Shown piece after piece: positions 1 to 9,468 of a DNA stretch of 64,000 nucleotides. The DNA is from an uncultured Pelagibacteraceae bacterium (GTDB lineage Bacteria; Pseudomonadota; Alphaproteobacteria; Pelagibacterales; Pelagibacteraceae). The position numbers and the translations under genes are program-made. The notes under the pieces were generated by a model, which searched no databases, was not told where the DNA came from, and saw nothing but the letters and a program-made list of their open reading frames with translations. The stretch spans positions 43,107 through 107,106 of the forward strand of contig CACKXS010000001.1 in NCBI GenBank assembly GCA_902604305.1. The letters are read 5' to 3'. The first letter of the stretch is position 1; each line of letters begins with the position of its first letter.

Positions 1-368
1 TATTTCTAACACCAATATTAGTAATTTTGTCTATACCTGCAGCTTATTACATATTTGTTAAAAATATTAAAATTACAAATGAAATAGTAAATGGAAACTT
101 ACCATTATATAATTTTTTAAAAAACAAATGGTATTTTGATGAACTTTATGATTATTTATTTGTTAATCCTTCTAAAAAGATTGGCTTATATTTTTGGAAA
201 AAAATAGATTTAAGATTTATTGATAGATTTGGCCCCGATGGTATTTCCAATTTAATAAAAAATATTTCTTTGTTTGCAGTAAAATTCCAAAATGGGTTTA
301 TATATCATTATGCTTTTATAATGTTATTAGGATTTTCTGCTTTATTAACTTTTTTAATACTTAGATAA
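1..368 (+). CDS. nuoL: NADH-quinone oxidoreductase subunit L, C-terminal fragment
   Basis: The frame is open from base 3, so this is the last 121 codons of a gene that begins outside the window. NuoL is the distal antiporter-like membrane subunit of respiratory complex I. The piece shows a hydrophobic segment, a loop with NKWYFDELYDYLFVNP, which resembles the conserved end of NuoL, and a final membrane helix. The assignment rests on that loop and on position: the stop TAA overlaps the nuoM start by one base, and nuoN follows. A bacterial nuo operon normally ends L-M-N, so the rest of the operon should lie just upstream. Confidence 0.88.
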   Translation, partial: FLTPILVILSIPAAYYIFVKNIKITNEIVNGNLPLYNFLKNKWYFDELYDYLFVNPSKKIGLYFWKKIDLRFIDRFGPDGISNLIKNISLFAVKFQNGFIYHYAFIMLLGFSALLTFLILR

Positions 369-1861
369 TGGATTTTCCTTTTTTATCATCACTAATTTTA
401 TTACCGTTAATAGGAGCTTTATTTATTTTTTTTTCAAAATCAAAATCAAATACTTATCTAACCATTAAATACTTAGCTCTCTTTGTTTCATTTGCCAATT
501 TTATTTTATCTTTATATCTTTGGTACTTATTTGATCCATCAACTGCAGAGTTTCAATTTTTAGAAGAACGATCTTGGATTAAAAGTTTTATAAATTATAA
601 AGTTGGTATAGATGGTATTTCAATTTTATTTATTATACTAACAGCTTTCATCACACCATTGTGTATCGTTTCAGTAAATAGTACGGTTAAATACAGATTG
701 AAAGATTTTCTTGTTGCAATACTTGTTATGGAATCTTTAATGATTGGTGTTTTTTGCTCATTAGACTTAGTTATATTCTATCTTTTCTTTGAAGGAGGTT
801 TAATTCCAATGTTTTTAATAATTGGTATTTGGGGTGGTGAAAGAAGAGTTTATTCTGCTTTTAAATTTTTTCTTTATACACTTCTTGGATCTGTTCTTAT
901 GCTTGTAGCGATTATTTCAATATACTGGTTTACAGGAAGTACAGATATAACTTATTTATATGACTTTGGAATTGATGAGAAGTACCAATATTTATTGTGG
1001 TTAGCTTTTTTCAGTTCGTTTGCTGTCAAAACCCCAATGTGGCCTGTTCATACTTGGCTACCAGATGCTCACGTAGAAGCTCCAACAGCTGGCTCGGTTT
1101 TATTAGCTGCGATATTGTTAAAAATGGCTGGATATGGTTTTATTAGATTTTCAGTTGGTCTTTTTCCTGTAGCTTCTGAATATTTTATTCCTTTAATCTA
1201 TATTTTAAGTTTAATCGCAATTATTTACACTTCACTTGTTGCATTAATGCAGGAAGATATGAAAAAATTGATTGCTTACTCCTCTGTTGCACACATGGGA
1301 TTTGTAACTTTAGGAATATTTACATTCACACAACAAGGATTAGAAGGAAGTATATTTCAAATGATCAGTCATGGTCTAGTTTCGGCGGCACTTTTCTTAT
1401 CAGTTGGTGTAATTTATGAGAGAATGCACACAAGATTAATTGATAATTATGGTGGTCTGGTTTCTGTAATGCCTAAATATTCAATTGTTTTAATGGTATT
1501 TACTCTTGGTGCAGTAGGTCTTCCAGGAACAAGTGGATTTATAGGAGAATTTTTGATTTTGATCGGAGCGTTTAAAAAAAGTTTTTTAGTAGCAGCTATA
1601 GCAAGCATAGGAGTAATTTTATCTGCAGCTTACATGCTTTGGCTTTATAAAAGAGTTGTGTTTGGTGAAATTAAGAAAGATGAAATAAAAAAAATGTCTG
1701 ACTTAAATAGAGCAGAAATTTTTATTCTTACCGTTCTTGTTCTGCCAATCATTTTTTTTGGTTTTTACCCAGAACCATTATTGAATACGACAGAAATTTC
1801 TATAGAAAATTTAATTGAAATGTACAAGACTAATATAAATTCAAATTTAGTAGAAAAATAA
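368..1861 (+). CDS. nuoM: NADH-quinone oxidoreductase subunit M
   Basis: Proton-pumping antiporter-like subunit of complex I in the inner membrane. At 497 aa it has normal family length and is hydrophobic throughout, with many predicted helices. The key charged residues are visible: Glu142 in FEGGLIPMFL and Lys221 in AVKTPMWPVHTWLPDAHVE, matching the Glu and Lys essential for proton transfer in E. coli NuoM. The second conserved half carries the segment MKKLIAYSSVAHMGF. The ATG overlaps the nuoL stop in TAATG, and nuoN starts on the next base, so L, M and N are probably translationally coupled. Confidence 0.97.
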   Translation: MDFPFLSSLILLPLIGALFIFFSKSKSNTYLTIKYLALFVSFANFILSLYLWYLFDPSTAEFQFLEERSWIKSFINYKVGIDGISILFIILTAFITPLCIVSVNSTVKYRLKDFLVAILVMESLMIGVFCSLDLVIFYLFFEGGLIPMFLIIGIWGGERRVYSAFKFFLYTLLGSVLMLVAIISIYWFTGSTDITYLYDFGIDEKYQYLLWLAFFSSFAVKTPMWPVHTWLPDAHVEAPTAGSVLLAAILLKMAGYGFIRFSVGLFPVASEYFIPLIYILSLIAIIYTSLVALMQEDMKKLIAYSSVAHMGFVTLGIFTFTQQGLEGSIFQMISHGLVSAALFLSVGVIYERMHTRLIDNYGGLVSVMPKYSIVLMVFTLGAVGLPGTSGFIGEFLILIGAFKKSFLVAAIASIGVILSAAYMLWLYKRVVFGEIKKDEIKKMSDLNRAEIFILTVLVLPIIFFGFYPEPLLNTTEISIENLIEMYKTNINSNLVEK

Positions 1862-3277
1862 ATGATTAATTTAAATTTTATTTATTCTGAAATATTTCTT
1901 TGTTTAGCTATTATGATCTTATTATTAATAGGAGTATTTAAAAAAAATAGTTCATACTTAATTTATAATTTAAGTATTTTGTCTTTATTTGGTTGTTTGG
2001 CTTTGATTTTAAATTTTCCAATAAACACAAATGTAGAATTATTTAATAACAGTTTCAAAATTGATTACTTATCTACGTATATGAAAATTTTATTAATTCT
2101 ATCAGGAATTTTCGTATTACTTTCTTCTAGCAAATACATACAAATAATTAAAATAAATAAAATTGAATACCCAATCTTAATTTTATCATCAGTAGTAGGA
2201 ATGATGGTAATGATTAGTTCAAATGATTTAATTTTGTTTTACATTGGCTTAGAATTACAGTCTCTATCATTATATGTATTGGCATCATTTAATAGAGACA
2301 ATATATTATCTTCAGAGTCTGGTTTAAAATATTTTGTTTTAAGTGCATTGTCATCTGGTCTTCTTCTTTATGGCTGTTCTTTAATATATGGTTTTTCTGG
2401 ATCAACAAATTTTAATTTAATTTCAGAAAACATTAACCAAGATAGTTATGGACTAACTTTTGGAATAGTTTTTATAATTACTGGTTTAGCCTTCAAAATA
2501 TCTGCTGTTCCATTTCACATGTGGGCTCCAGATGTTTACGAAGGATCACCAACTTCAGTAACAATTTTCTTTGCAATATTACCAAAAATTGCAGCTTTAA
2601 CTGTATTTATAAGAATTTTGTATGTTCCATTCTTAAATATTATTGACCAATGGCAAATTATAATTATTTTTCTTTCAATAGCTTCTATGTTATTCGGAGC
2701 AATTGCTGCAATTGGTCAAAAAAATCTTAAAAGGCTAATTGCATATAGCTCCATAGGTCATATGGGTTATGCATTAGCTGGTTTATCGACTGGAACTAAT
2801 CTGGGAATACAAAGTTCCATAACTTATATTTCGATTTACTTGTTTATGAATTTAGCATTTTTTTGCTGTCTTTTCATGTTGAGAAGAGATGAAAAGTATT
2901 TTGAAAATATTGAAGATTTATCAGGTTTGTCAAAAAATCATCCAATATTGTCATTTTCACTTTTGATTGTACTATTTTCGTTGGCAGGCATACCTCCACT
3001 GGTTGGTTTTTTTGCAAAATTTTATATTTTTACTGCTGTAGTAGAACAATCAATGTACGCATTAGCTATAATTGGTTTGCTTTCAACTGTTATAGCAGCA
3101 TTTTATTATCTAAGAATAATAAAGGTAATTTATTTTGACCCAGAAAAAGAAAGATATGAAAAAAACCATAACATTGGATTAAAAATATCATTAGCATTTT
3201 CAACAATATTTATTCTCTTTTATTTCATTTATCCAAGTCCATTAATTGAAATAATAGAAAAAATTAACATTATTTAA
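1862..3277 (+). CDS. nuoN: NADH-quinone oxidoreductase subunit N
   Basis: Third antiporter-like subunit of complex I, 471 aa, membrane-embedded. The family core is clear: ISAVPFHMWAPDVYEGSPT near residue 215, with its conserved Lys just upstream (LAFKIS), and NLKRLIAYSSIGHMGY near residue 290. It begins on the base after the nuoM stop and closes the nuo operon; its own stop overlaps the birA start by one base. The link from nuoN to birA, coaX and an RNase J-type gene is common in alphaproteobacteria. Confidence 0.97.
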   Translation: MINLNFIYSEIFLCLAIMILLLIGVFKKNSSYLIYNLSILSLFGCLALILNFPINTNVELFNNSFKIDYLSTYMKILLILSGIFVLLSSSKYIQIIKINKIEYPILILSSVVGMMVMISSNDLILFYIGLELQSLSLYVLASFNRDNILSSESGLKYFVLSALSSGLLLYGCSLIYGFSGSTNFNLISENINQDSYGLTFGIVFIITGLAFKISAVPFHMWAPDVYEGSPTSVTIFFAILPKIAALTVFIRILYVPFLNIIDQWQIIIIFLSIASMLFGAIAAIGQKNLKRLIAYSSIGHMGYALAGLSTGTNLGIQSSITYISIYLFMNLAFFCCLFMLRRDEKYFENIEDLSGLSKNHPILSFSLLIVLFSLAGIPPLVGFFAKFYIFTAVVEQSMYALAIIGLLSTVIAAFYYLRIIKVIYFDPEKERYEKNHNIGLKISLAFSTIFILFYFIYPSPLIEIIEKINII

Positions 3278-3798
3278 TGAGTTTTAAAAAATTTTTTTAT
3301 AAAAAAGTTAGTAGCACAAATGATTTAGCAATAAAAAAAATTAATAGGGGAACTATCAAAGGTATTATCATTGCTGATTATCAAAAAAAGGGTAGAGGTC
3401 AACAAGGAAAAAAATGGTTATCTTTTAAGGGAAATATATTTATGACTATATTTTTTAATATAAAAAAAAATATGAATATAAAAAAAATTACTATTTTAAA
3501 TTGTAAAATAATAAAAAAAGTATTATTCCAATTCATTAAAAAGACAATTGTAATTAAACCACCCAACGATTTATTTATTAATAAAAAAAAAATATGTGGA
3601 ATACTTCAAGAGATTAAATTTAAAAATGAATCAAAATTTTTAATAATTGGAATTGGAATTAACTTAGTTAAAAGCCCAAAAATTAAAAATTATCCAACCA
3701 CTAATATTTTGAAAGAAACTGGTATTAAAGTAAAAAAGTATGATCTAATTAAAAATATAGAAAAAAGCTATATTAAAAATTTAAAACTGTTTGCATAA
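3277..3798 (+). CDS. birA: biotin--[acetyl-CoA-carboxylase] ligase, short form
   Basis: Attaches biotin to the carrier protein of acetyl-CoA carboxylase through biotinyl-AMP. The adenylation loop is present as GRGQQGKKWLSFKGNIFMT (family GRGRxGRxW), followed by NDLFINKKKICGILQEI and a GIGINL strand. At 173 aa it is short: it lacks an N-terminal DNA-binding domain, and the C-terminal small domain of about 50 residues also seems missing. The usual KWPND is KPPND here. It overlaps nuoN by one base. The composition is extremely Lys/Ile/Asn-rich, like the neighbouring coaX. Confidence 0.85.
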   Translation: MSFKKFFYKKVSSTNDLAIKKINRGTIKGIIIADYQKKGRGQQGKKWLSFKGNIFMTIFFNIKKNMNIKKITILNCKIIKKVLFQFIKKTIVIKPPNDLFINKKKICGILQEIKFKNESKFLIIGIGINLVKSPKIKNYPTTNILKETGIKVKKYDLIKNIEKSYIKNLKLFA

Positions 3799-3824
3799 AT
3801 AATTGAATTGATTAAGAATATATA

Positions 3825-4568
3825 ATGTACGTTATTGGAGATATAGGAAACACCGAAACAAAAATATGTGTATACTCTACACAAAAAAAAATTATAAAAA
3901 AAATAATTTTAAAATCTAATTTAATAAGCAATAGTTATCTTAAAAAAAATTTATCTTCTATTTTTAAAAAAAATGTTATTATAAAAAAAGTAGTTTTTAG
4001 TAGCGTTGTTCCAAAAATATTTAAACTAATAAAATTTTATTTATTAAAAAATTTTAAATTAAAATCTTTTGAAATAAAGGAACTTAATATTAATAGGTTA
4101 ATTAAAATATCAGTCAATAGAAAGCAAATTGGATCTGATAGACTTTGTAATGCAGTTGGAATTAATGATAATAAAAATAACTATATTATTATAGATTTTG
4201 GTACAGCTACAACGTTTGATGTTATAATTAAAAATAAATATTTGGGTGGTATAATTGCTCCGGGTGTATTGCTTTCTCTTAACACTCTTATATCAAAGGC
4301 TTCACTCATCCCATCTTTAAAACTAAAAAAAGTTAAAAATGTTTTAGGTAAAAATACTATTTCAGCAGTAAGATCTGGTTTTTATTGGGGCTACATTGGT
4401 TTAGTAGAAAATATAATTGATAGAATTTCTAAACATACTAAAAAAAAATATAAATTAATTTTAACAGGTGGTTATTCTCATCTATTTATTAAATCTATTA
4501 AGCAAAAAGCGCGTATAGATAAGGATATAACTATAAAGGGACTTTTAAAAATTACTAAATTATTATGA
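3825..4568 (+). CDS. coaX: type III pantothenate kinase
   Basis: First step of coenzyme A synthesis: ATP-dependent phosphorylation of pantothenate. It has the ASKHA-fold signatures of CoaX: GDIGNTETKICVY at the N-terminus with Asp6, GSDRLCNAVG at 103-112, DFGTATTFDVI from Asp124, and GGIIAPG at 141-147. Its 247 aa is normal for type III enzymes, which have no homology to CoaA. The reading frame overlaps the next gene by four bases (ATGA). A 26-bp gap separates it from birA. Confidence 0.95.
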   Translation: MYVIGDIGNTETKICVYSTQKKIIKKIILKSNLISNSYLKKNLSSIFKKNVIIKKVVFSSVVPKIFKLIKFYLLKNFKLKSFEIKELNINRLIKISVNRKQIGSDRLCNAVGINDNKNNYIIIDFGTATTFDVIIKNKYLGGIIAPGVLLSLNTLISKASLIPSLKLKKVKNVLGKNTISAVRSGFYWGYIGLVENIIDRISKHTKKKYKLILTGGYSHLFIKSIKQKARIDKDITIKGLLKITKLL

Positions 4569-6223
4569 AAGATGAACTAATATTTTGTCCACTTGGTGGA
4601 TCTGGTGAAATAGGCATGAATATGAATTTATATGCATATGGAAAACCTGATTCACAAAAATGGATCATAGTTGATGTTGGAGTTACATTTGCAGATGATA
4701 GTTTGCCAGGAATAGATTTAATATATGCAGACCCAGGTTTTATTGTTGATAAAAAAGATAATTTATTAGGTATTGTTTTAACTCATGCTCATGAGGATCA
4801 CATCGGAGCTATAACTTATGTGTGGAAAAAATTAAAATGTAAAATTTATGCAACACCATTTACTGCTGCTTTAGTTACTGAAAAATTTAAGGAAAAAAAA
4901 ATTGATATTATTCCTTATTTAAAAATTGTTAAATTAAATGGAACAATTGATCTTAATCCATTTAAAATAGAGTTCGTAACTTTAACTCACTCAATACTTG
5001 AACCGAATGGTTTAAAAATTGATACTCCAGCTGGAACTATTTTTCATACAGGAGATTGGAAAGTTGACCCTAATCCCTTGGTAGGTAAAAACATTAATCA
5101 AGAGAAGCTAAAAAAAATTGGAGATAGCGGTGTTTTGGCAATGATATGCGACTCAACAAATGTTTTTAGTATAGGGCGAGCTGGTTCGGAAGCTGACGTA
5201 AGGAAAAACATGCTTAATGTTATGTCACGACAAAAAAAAAAAATCTTAGTGACTTCTTTTGCTTCTAATGTTGCTAGAATGGAAACTGTATTTTTCTGTG
5301 CAGAGAAGATTGGTAGGCATATATCGTTAGTTGGTAGATCAATGCAAAGAATTTACAAAGCTGCTAGACAATGTGGCTATCTTCAAAATGTTATAGAACC
5401 TCTTGATCCAAGAGATACAAAAAATTTAGCAAGAGATAAAATTGTTTATCTCTGTACCGGTAGTCAAGGAGAGCCTATGGGAGCGCTAAACAGAATTTCA
5501 AATTTTACACATCCAGATGTATTTATTGAAAAAGATGATACAGTTATATTTTCATCCAAAATAATACCCGGTAATGTTAGAAAACATTATAATGTTCATA
5601 ACAAACTGTTAAAAGATGGTATAAATGTTATTACCGAAGAAACTGAGTTTGTTCATGTCTCTGGTCATCCAAATAGAGAAGATTTAAAAGATATGTATAA
5701 TTGGATTAAACCCAATTGTCTTATACCAGTACACGGTGAGCATAGACACATGAAAGAACAAATCAATTTTGCTCGTGAAATGAAAATTCCATCCCCAGTT
5801 CAAGTAGAAAATGGAGATATAGTGAAAATTTATCCAGGTAACAAACCATATGTTTATGATAAAGCACCAAATGGCAGATTGTGTGTTGATGGAGAAATTT
5901 CAATAGAAGAAGATTCAATTTTTATTAAAGAAAGAAAAAATTTGGCTAATAACGGATTTATTGACTTAACTCTGATTATTTCAAATAAAGGAGTTTTAAG
6001 TAGCAAACCTCTGTTAAACATTAAAGGTTTACCAATTTTTGAAAAAGATGAATTTTTTGATGGATTAGAAGAAGAAGTATTAAAACTTACCAAAACATTT
6101 TCTTTAAAAAATAGCAAACAATATGAAAATTTAATTGAAGGACTAAAAAAAACATGCAGAAAATATGCAAAAGAAAAAACTGGAAAAAAACCAATAACTA
6201 ATATTAATGTGATAAGAATATAA
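4565..6223 (+). CDS. rnj: ribonuclease J (metallo-beta-lactamase / beta-CASP nuclease)
   Basis: Cytoplasmic ribonuclease of RNA maturation and decay; the family has endonuclease and 5'-3' exonuclease activity. The zinc-binding HAHEDH motif lies at 74-79, with HTGDWKVDP and CDSTN further on and the beta-CASP motif HVSGHPNREDLKDMY, plus VHGEHRHM near the end of the catalytic part. At 552 aa the length matches RNase J. It overlaps coaX by four bases and is followed three bases later by proS. The same order is common in alphaproteobacteria, where the gene is often annotated only as a metallo-hydrolase. Confidence 0.94.
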   Translation: MKDELIFCPLGGSGEIGMNMNLYAYGKPDSQKWIIVDVGVTFADDSLPGIDLIYADPGFIVDKKDNLLGIVLTHAHEDHIGAITYVWKKLKCKIYATPFTAALVTEKFKEKKIDIIPYLKIVKLNGTIDLNPFKIEFVTLTHSILEPNGLKIDTPAGTIFHTGDWKVDPNPLVGKNINQEKLKKIGDSGVLAMICDSTNVFSIGRAGSEADVRKNMLNVMSRQKKKILVTSFASNVARMETVFFCAEKIGRHISLVGRSMQRIYKAARQCGYLQNVIEPLDPRDTKNLARDKIVYLCTGSQGEPMGALNRISNFTHPDVFIEKDDTVIFSSKIIPGNVRKHYNVHNKLLKDGINVITEETEFVHVSGHPNREDLKDMYNWIKPNCLIPVHGEHRHMKEQINFAREMKIPSPVQVENGDIVKIYPGNKPYVYDKAPNGRLCVDGEISIEEDSIFIKERKNLANNGFIDLTLIISNKGVLSSKPLLNIKGLPIFEKDEFFDGLEEEVLKLTKTFSLKNSKQYENLIEGLKKTCRKYAKEKTGKKPITNINVIRI

Positions 6224-6226
6224 CAA

Positions 6227-7552
6227 ATGCTCTTTTCAAAATCATTTATACCAATTTTAAAGAATAATCCTTCTGAAGCTGTAATCAAATCTCATCAACT
6301 AATGCTTAGAATTGGAATGATAAAACAATCCTCAGCTGGCATATACTCATGGTTACCACTTGGATTTAAGGTAATGAAAAAAATAGAACAAATTGTTCGA
6401 GAAGAGCAGGATAGAATTGGTGTTCAGGAAATTTTAATGCCTACTATTCAGTCCAGTGAAATTTGGAAAGAAAGTGGCAGATATGAAGACTATGGTGAGG
6501 AAATGTTAAGAATTAAAGACAGACAAAACAGAGAAATGCTATATGGACCAACTAATGAAGAATTAATAACTGATATATTCAGAACAAGCATAAAGTCTTA
6601 CAAATCTCTACCACAACTTCTTTATCATATTCAGTGGAAATTTAGAGATGAACTAAGACCTAGATTTGGAATAATGAGGTGTCGAGAGTTTTATATGAAA
6701 GATGCATATTCCTTTGACTTAAATGATGAAGAAGCAAATTTTTCGTATAATAAATTTTTTCTTTCTTATTTACGTACTTTTAAAAGATTAAACTTATCCG
6801 CAATACCAATGGCAGCAGATACAGGACCAATAGGAGGTAATCTATCACATGAATTCATTATTCTAGCAGAAACTGGCGAAAGTAAAATTTATACTGATAA
6901 AAGAATATTTGATGTTAGTAGCGATAATACAAAATTAGAAAAGAAATCATTAAATGAGCTAAGAGAAAAATTTCAAAAATTTTATGCAGTCACTGATGAA
7001 AAATTTGACAAAGTTGAATTCGAAAAGAATGTACCTGAAGAATTTAGGCTGCATACAAAAGGAATTGAAGTAGGACATATTTTTTATTTTGGAGATAAAT
7101 ATTCAAAACCAATGAATGCTTCTGTAGATTTTCAAGGTAAAAAAGAATTTGTTAAAATGGGTTCATACGGCGTAGGTGTTTCTAGATTGGTTGGAGCAAT
7201 AATTGAGGCAAAATATGATGAAAAAAATGAAATTATGAATTGGCCTATTTCAGTATCACCTTATGAATGTGCAATTATCCCACTTATAAGTAAAAATGAT
7301 AATTCTAATTTAGAAAAGGCTAATAATATCTATAAATATTTAGAAGAAAAGAAAGTTGATACAATAATAGACGACACAGAAGAAAATTTTTCTTCAAAAA
7401 TAAAAAAATTTAATCTAATAGGAATACCATTTCAAATTATGATTGGTAAAAAAACAGAAGGTAATTTATTTGAATTCAACGAAGTTGGAAAAGAAACAAA
7501 AAAATTATCCATAGAAGATATAGCTAAAATTATAATTAATAAAAAAAAATAA
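6227..7552 (+). CDS. proS: prolyl-tRNA synthetase, form without insertion domain
   Basis: Class II aminoacyl-tRNA synthetase charging tRNA-Pro. The start MLFSKSFIPILKNNPSEA and the motif 2 region FRDELRPRFGIMRCREFYMK are typical, with GSYGVGVSRLVGAIIE as motif 3 and an anticodon-binding domain over the last 100 residues. It has 441 aa instead of about 570 because the editing domain that E. coli ProRS carries between motifs 2 and 3 is absent, as is usual in alphaproteobacteria. Proofreading of Ala-tRNA-Pro would then need a separate protein, not seen in this window. Confidence 0.96.
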   Translation: MLFSKSFIPILKNNPSEAVIKSHQLMLRIGMIKQSSAGIYSWLPLGFKVMKKIEQIVREEQDRIGVQEILMPTIQSSEIWKESGRYEDYGEEMLRIKDRQNREMLYGPTNEELITDIFRTSIKSYKSLPQLLYHIQWKFRDELRPRFGIMRCREFYMKDAYSFDLNDEEANFSYNKFFLSYLRTFKRLNLSAIPMAADTGPIGGNLSHEFIILAETGESKIYTDKRIFDVSSDNTKLEKKSLNELREKFQKFYAVTDEKFDKVEFEKNVPEEFRLHTKGIEVGHIFYFGDKYSKPMNASVDFQGKKEFVKMGSYGVGVSRLVGAIIEAKYDEKNEIMNWPISVSPYECAIIPLISKNDNSNLEKANNIYKYLEEKKVDTIIDDTEENFSSKIKKFNLIGIPFQIMIGKKTEGNLFEFNEVGKETKKLSIEDIAKIIINKKK

Positions 7553-7553
7553 A

Positions 7554-8783
7554 TTGATTTCACAATTAGAAAAAGAAATTACTCTACGTTATTTAAAAAC
7601 TAGAAAAAAAGATGGATTTTTAAATATAATTTCTATTTTTTCTTTCATAGGAATAAGCCTTGGTGTTGCAGTTCTAATTATCGTCATGTCTGTTATGAAT
7701 GGATTTAGAACAGAGCTAGTGGAAAAAATTGTTGGTTTCAATGCACATTCAGTAATAAAACCTTATGAAAATCCAATAGATGAAAATCTATTTAATAATA
7801 AAGAGTTAATTTCATTATCAAAAACAATTGTTTACAGTAATAGTGGTGAGGGTGTTTTAATAAATAAGGATTATACCAAAGGATTATTATTAAGAGGTTA
7901 TTTAACTGATGATTTTAAAAAACTTTCTGTAGTAAAAAATATCAATTTTAATGGTAACAAAAAACTTAATTCAAAATTTATATCGATAGGAAAAGAACTT
8001 AGTTTTAATTATGACATTAAAATTGGTGACAAATTATTAATTATGTCTCCAACAGGTGTGCAAACAATCGTCGGCAATCTTCCAAAACAAGAAGCATATA
8101 TAGTTGATTCTATTTTTGATAGTGATATTGCTGATTTTGATCTAAATGTTGCTTTTATCAATCTAATTGATTTAGAAAATTTATTTGATTTAGAAAGTTC
8201 AAAAAGAAATTTAGAAATTTATTTAAAAAATCCAAAAAATATAGAGTTAGCAAAAAATAAATTAGAAAAAGTTTTTAAAGATTACTATGTTTTTACATGG
8301 GCAGATTTAAATAAATCATTATTTTCAGCCTTAAAAGTAGAAAGAAATGTTATGTTTATAATACTTTCATTAATAATTATTGTTGCTGCATTTAATATAA
8401 TTTCAGGCTTAACTATTTTAGTAAAAAATAAAACAAGAGAAATTGCTATACTAAAATCCATCGGAGTTCTTAATAAATCAATTTCCAAAATTTTTTTTAT
8501 GGTTGGTTTTTTAATTGGATCATTAGCAACATTATTCGGAATATTATTAGGAATATTATTTTCTTACTATATAGAAAATATTAGATTGTTTTTAAGTGAT
8601 GTTTTTAATATTAGCATTTTTCCAGAAGAAATATATTTTTTAAGTAAAATGCCATCTGAAATTAACATTAGTTCAATTCTAATAATTGGAATTTGTTCAA
8701 TTTTTATAACAATTATTGTTTCTATTTACCCAGCCATAAAAGCTTCTAGAATGAATACAGTTAAGGCATTAAAATATGAATAA
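7554..8783 (+). CDS. lolC: LolC/LolE-type lipoprotein-releasing ABC transporter permease
   Basis: Inner-membrane permease that, with LolD, extracts lipoproteins for transfer to the outer membrane. The start is TTG at 7554, two bases after the proS stop TAA; no better ATG exists before the conserved N-terminus EITLRYLKTRKKDGFLNIIS. The 409 aa show the family plan: one helix near residue 25, a periplasmic domain of about 220 residues, then three helices in the last 150 residues, ending YPAIKASRMNTVKALKYE. A single permease gene suggests it acts as a homodimer, as in bacteria that lack separate LolC and LolE. It overlaps lolD by 8 bp. Confidence 0.93.
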   Translation: MISQLEKEITLRYLKTRKKDGFLNIISIFSFIGISLGVAVLIIVMSVMNGFRTELVEKIVGFNAHSVIKPYENPIDENLFNNKELISLSKTIVYSNSGEGVLINKDYTKGLLLRGYLTDDFKKLSVVKNINFNGNKKLNSKFISIGKELSFNYDIKIGDKLLIMSPTGVQTIVGNLPKQEAYIVDSIFDSDIADFDLNVAFINLIDLENLFDLESSKRNLEIYLKNPKNIELAKNKLEKVFKDYYVFTWADLNKSLFSALKVERNVMFIILSLIIIVAAFNIISGLTILVKNKTREIAILKSIGVLNKSISKIFFMVGFLIGSLATLFGILLGILFSYYIENIRLFLSDVFNISIFPEEIYFLSKMPSEINISSILIIGICSIFITIIVSIYPAIKASRMNTVKALKYE

Positions 8784-9468
8784 TTTAATTGAGTTAAAAG
8801 GACTTGTAAAAAATTATAACAAGAAGAAAAAAATTAAAGTATTAAATAAGATTAATTTTTCATTTAAAGCAGGAAAAATATATTCATTAATGGGCCCATC
8901 TGGTTCTGGTAAATCAACTCTTCTTAACTTATTATCTTTAATTGACACGCCAAGTTCAGGAGTAATAAAAATATCAAATAAAATAATAAATCATTCATTC
9001 AAATCCTTTAATGATAATTTAAGAGCAAATAAAATAGGAATAATTTATCAAGATAACAATCTATTATCTGATTTTACAACATTAGAAAATGTATACTTTG
9101 CAAGACTCTCTGTTGATGAAAATAAAAATAAAGCATTAGTTGATGCTAAAAAATTAATTAGAAAACTAGGATTATTAAATCGATTAAACCATCTTGCATC
9201 AGAACTATCTGGAGGTGAAATGCAAAGAGTTGCAATTGCTAGGGCTTTAATTAATTCACCTGAGATTATACTTGCAGATGAACCCACAGGAAGCCTTGAT
9301 TTAAGAAATGCAAAGGAAGTTTTTAAAATTTTACTTAAGTTAAAAAATAAAAATAGATTAATAATATTTGCAACTCACAATAGATTTTTTGCTAATATGG
9401 CTGATTGTAAAATAGAACTAATTAGTGGTAAAATAAAAAAAACCTCTAATGCCAGAATCAAATACTAA
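8776..9468 (+). CDS. lolD: LolD-type lipoprotein-releasing ABC transporter ATPase
   Basis: ATP-hydrolysing subunit partnering the preceding permease. Walker A is GPSGSGKST near residue 40, the signature is LSGGEMQRVAIARAL near residue 145, Walker B is IILADEPTGSLD, and the switch histidine lies in ATHNRFF. At 230 aa it is typical of the MacB/LolD group. It overlaps lolC at its start and dnaE by 20 bp at its end, so the order lolC-lolD-dnaE is tightly packed and probably co-transcribed. Confidence 0.94.
   Translation: MNNLIELKGLVKNYNKKKKIKVLNKINFSFKAGKIYSLMGPSGSGKSTLLNLLSLIDTPSSGVIKISNKIINHSFKSFNDNLRANKIGIIYQDNNLLSDFTTLENVYFARLSVDENKNKALVDAKKLIRKLGLLNRLNHLASELSGGEMQRVAIARALINSPEIILADEPTGSLDLRNAKEVFKILLKLKNKNRLIIFATHNRFFANMADCKIELISGKIKKTSNARIKY

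Noticed and set aside
5854-6288. A 144-codon minus-strand open frame over the end of RNase J
   Set aside because: It overlaps the conserved rnj and proS coding sequence and its product resembles no known protein; it is a shadow of AT-rich codons.
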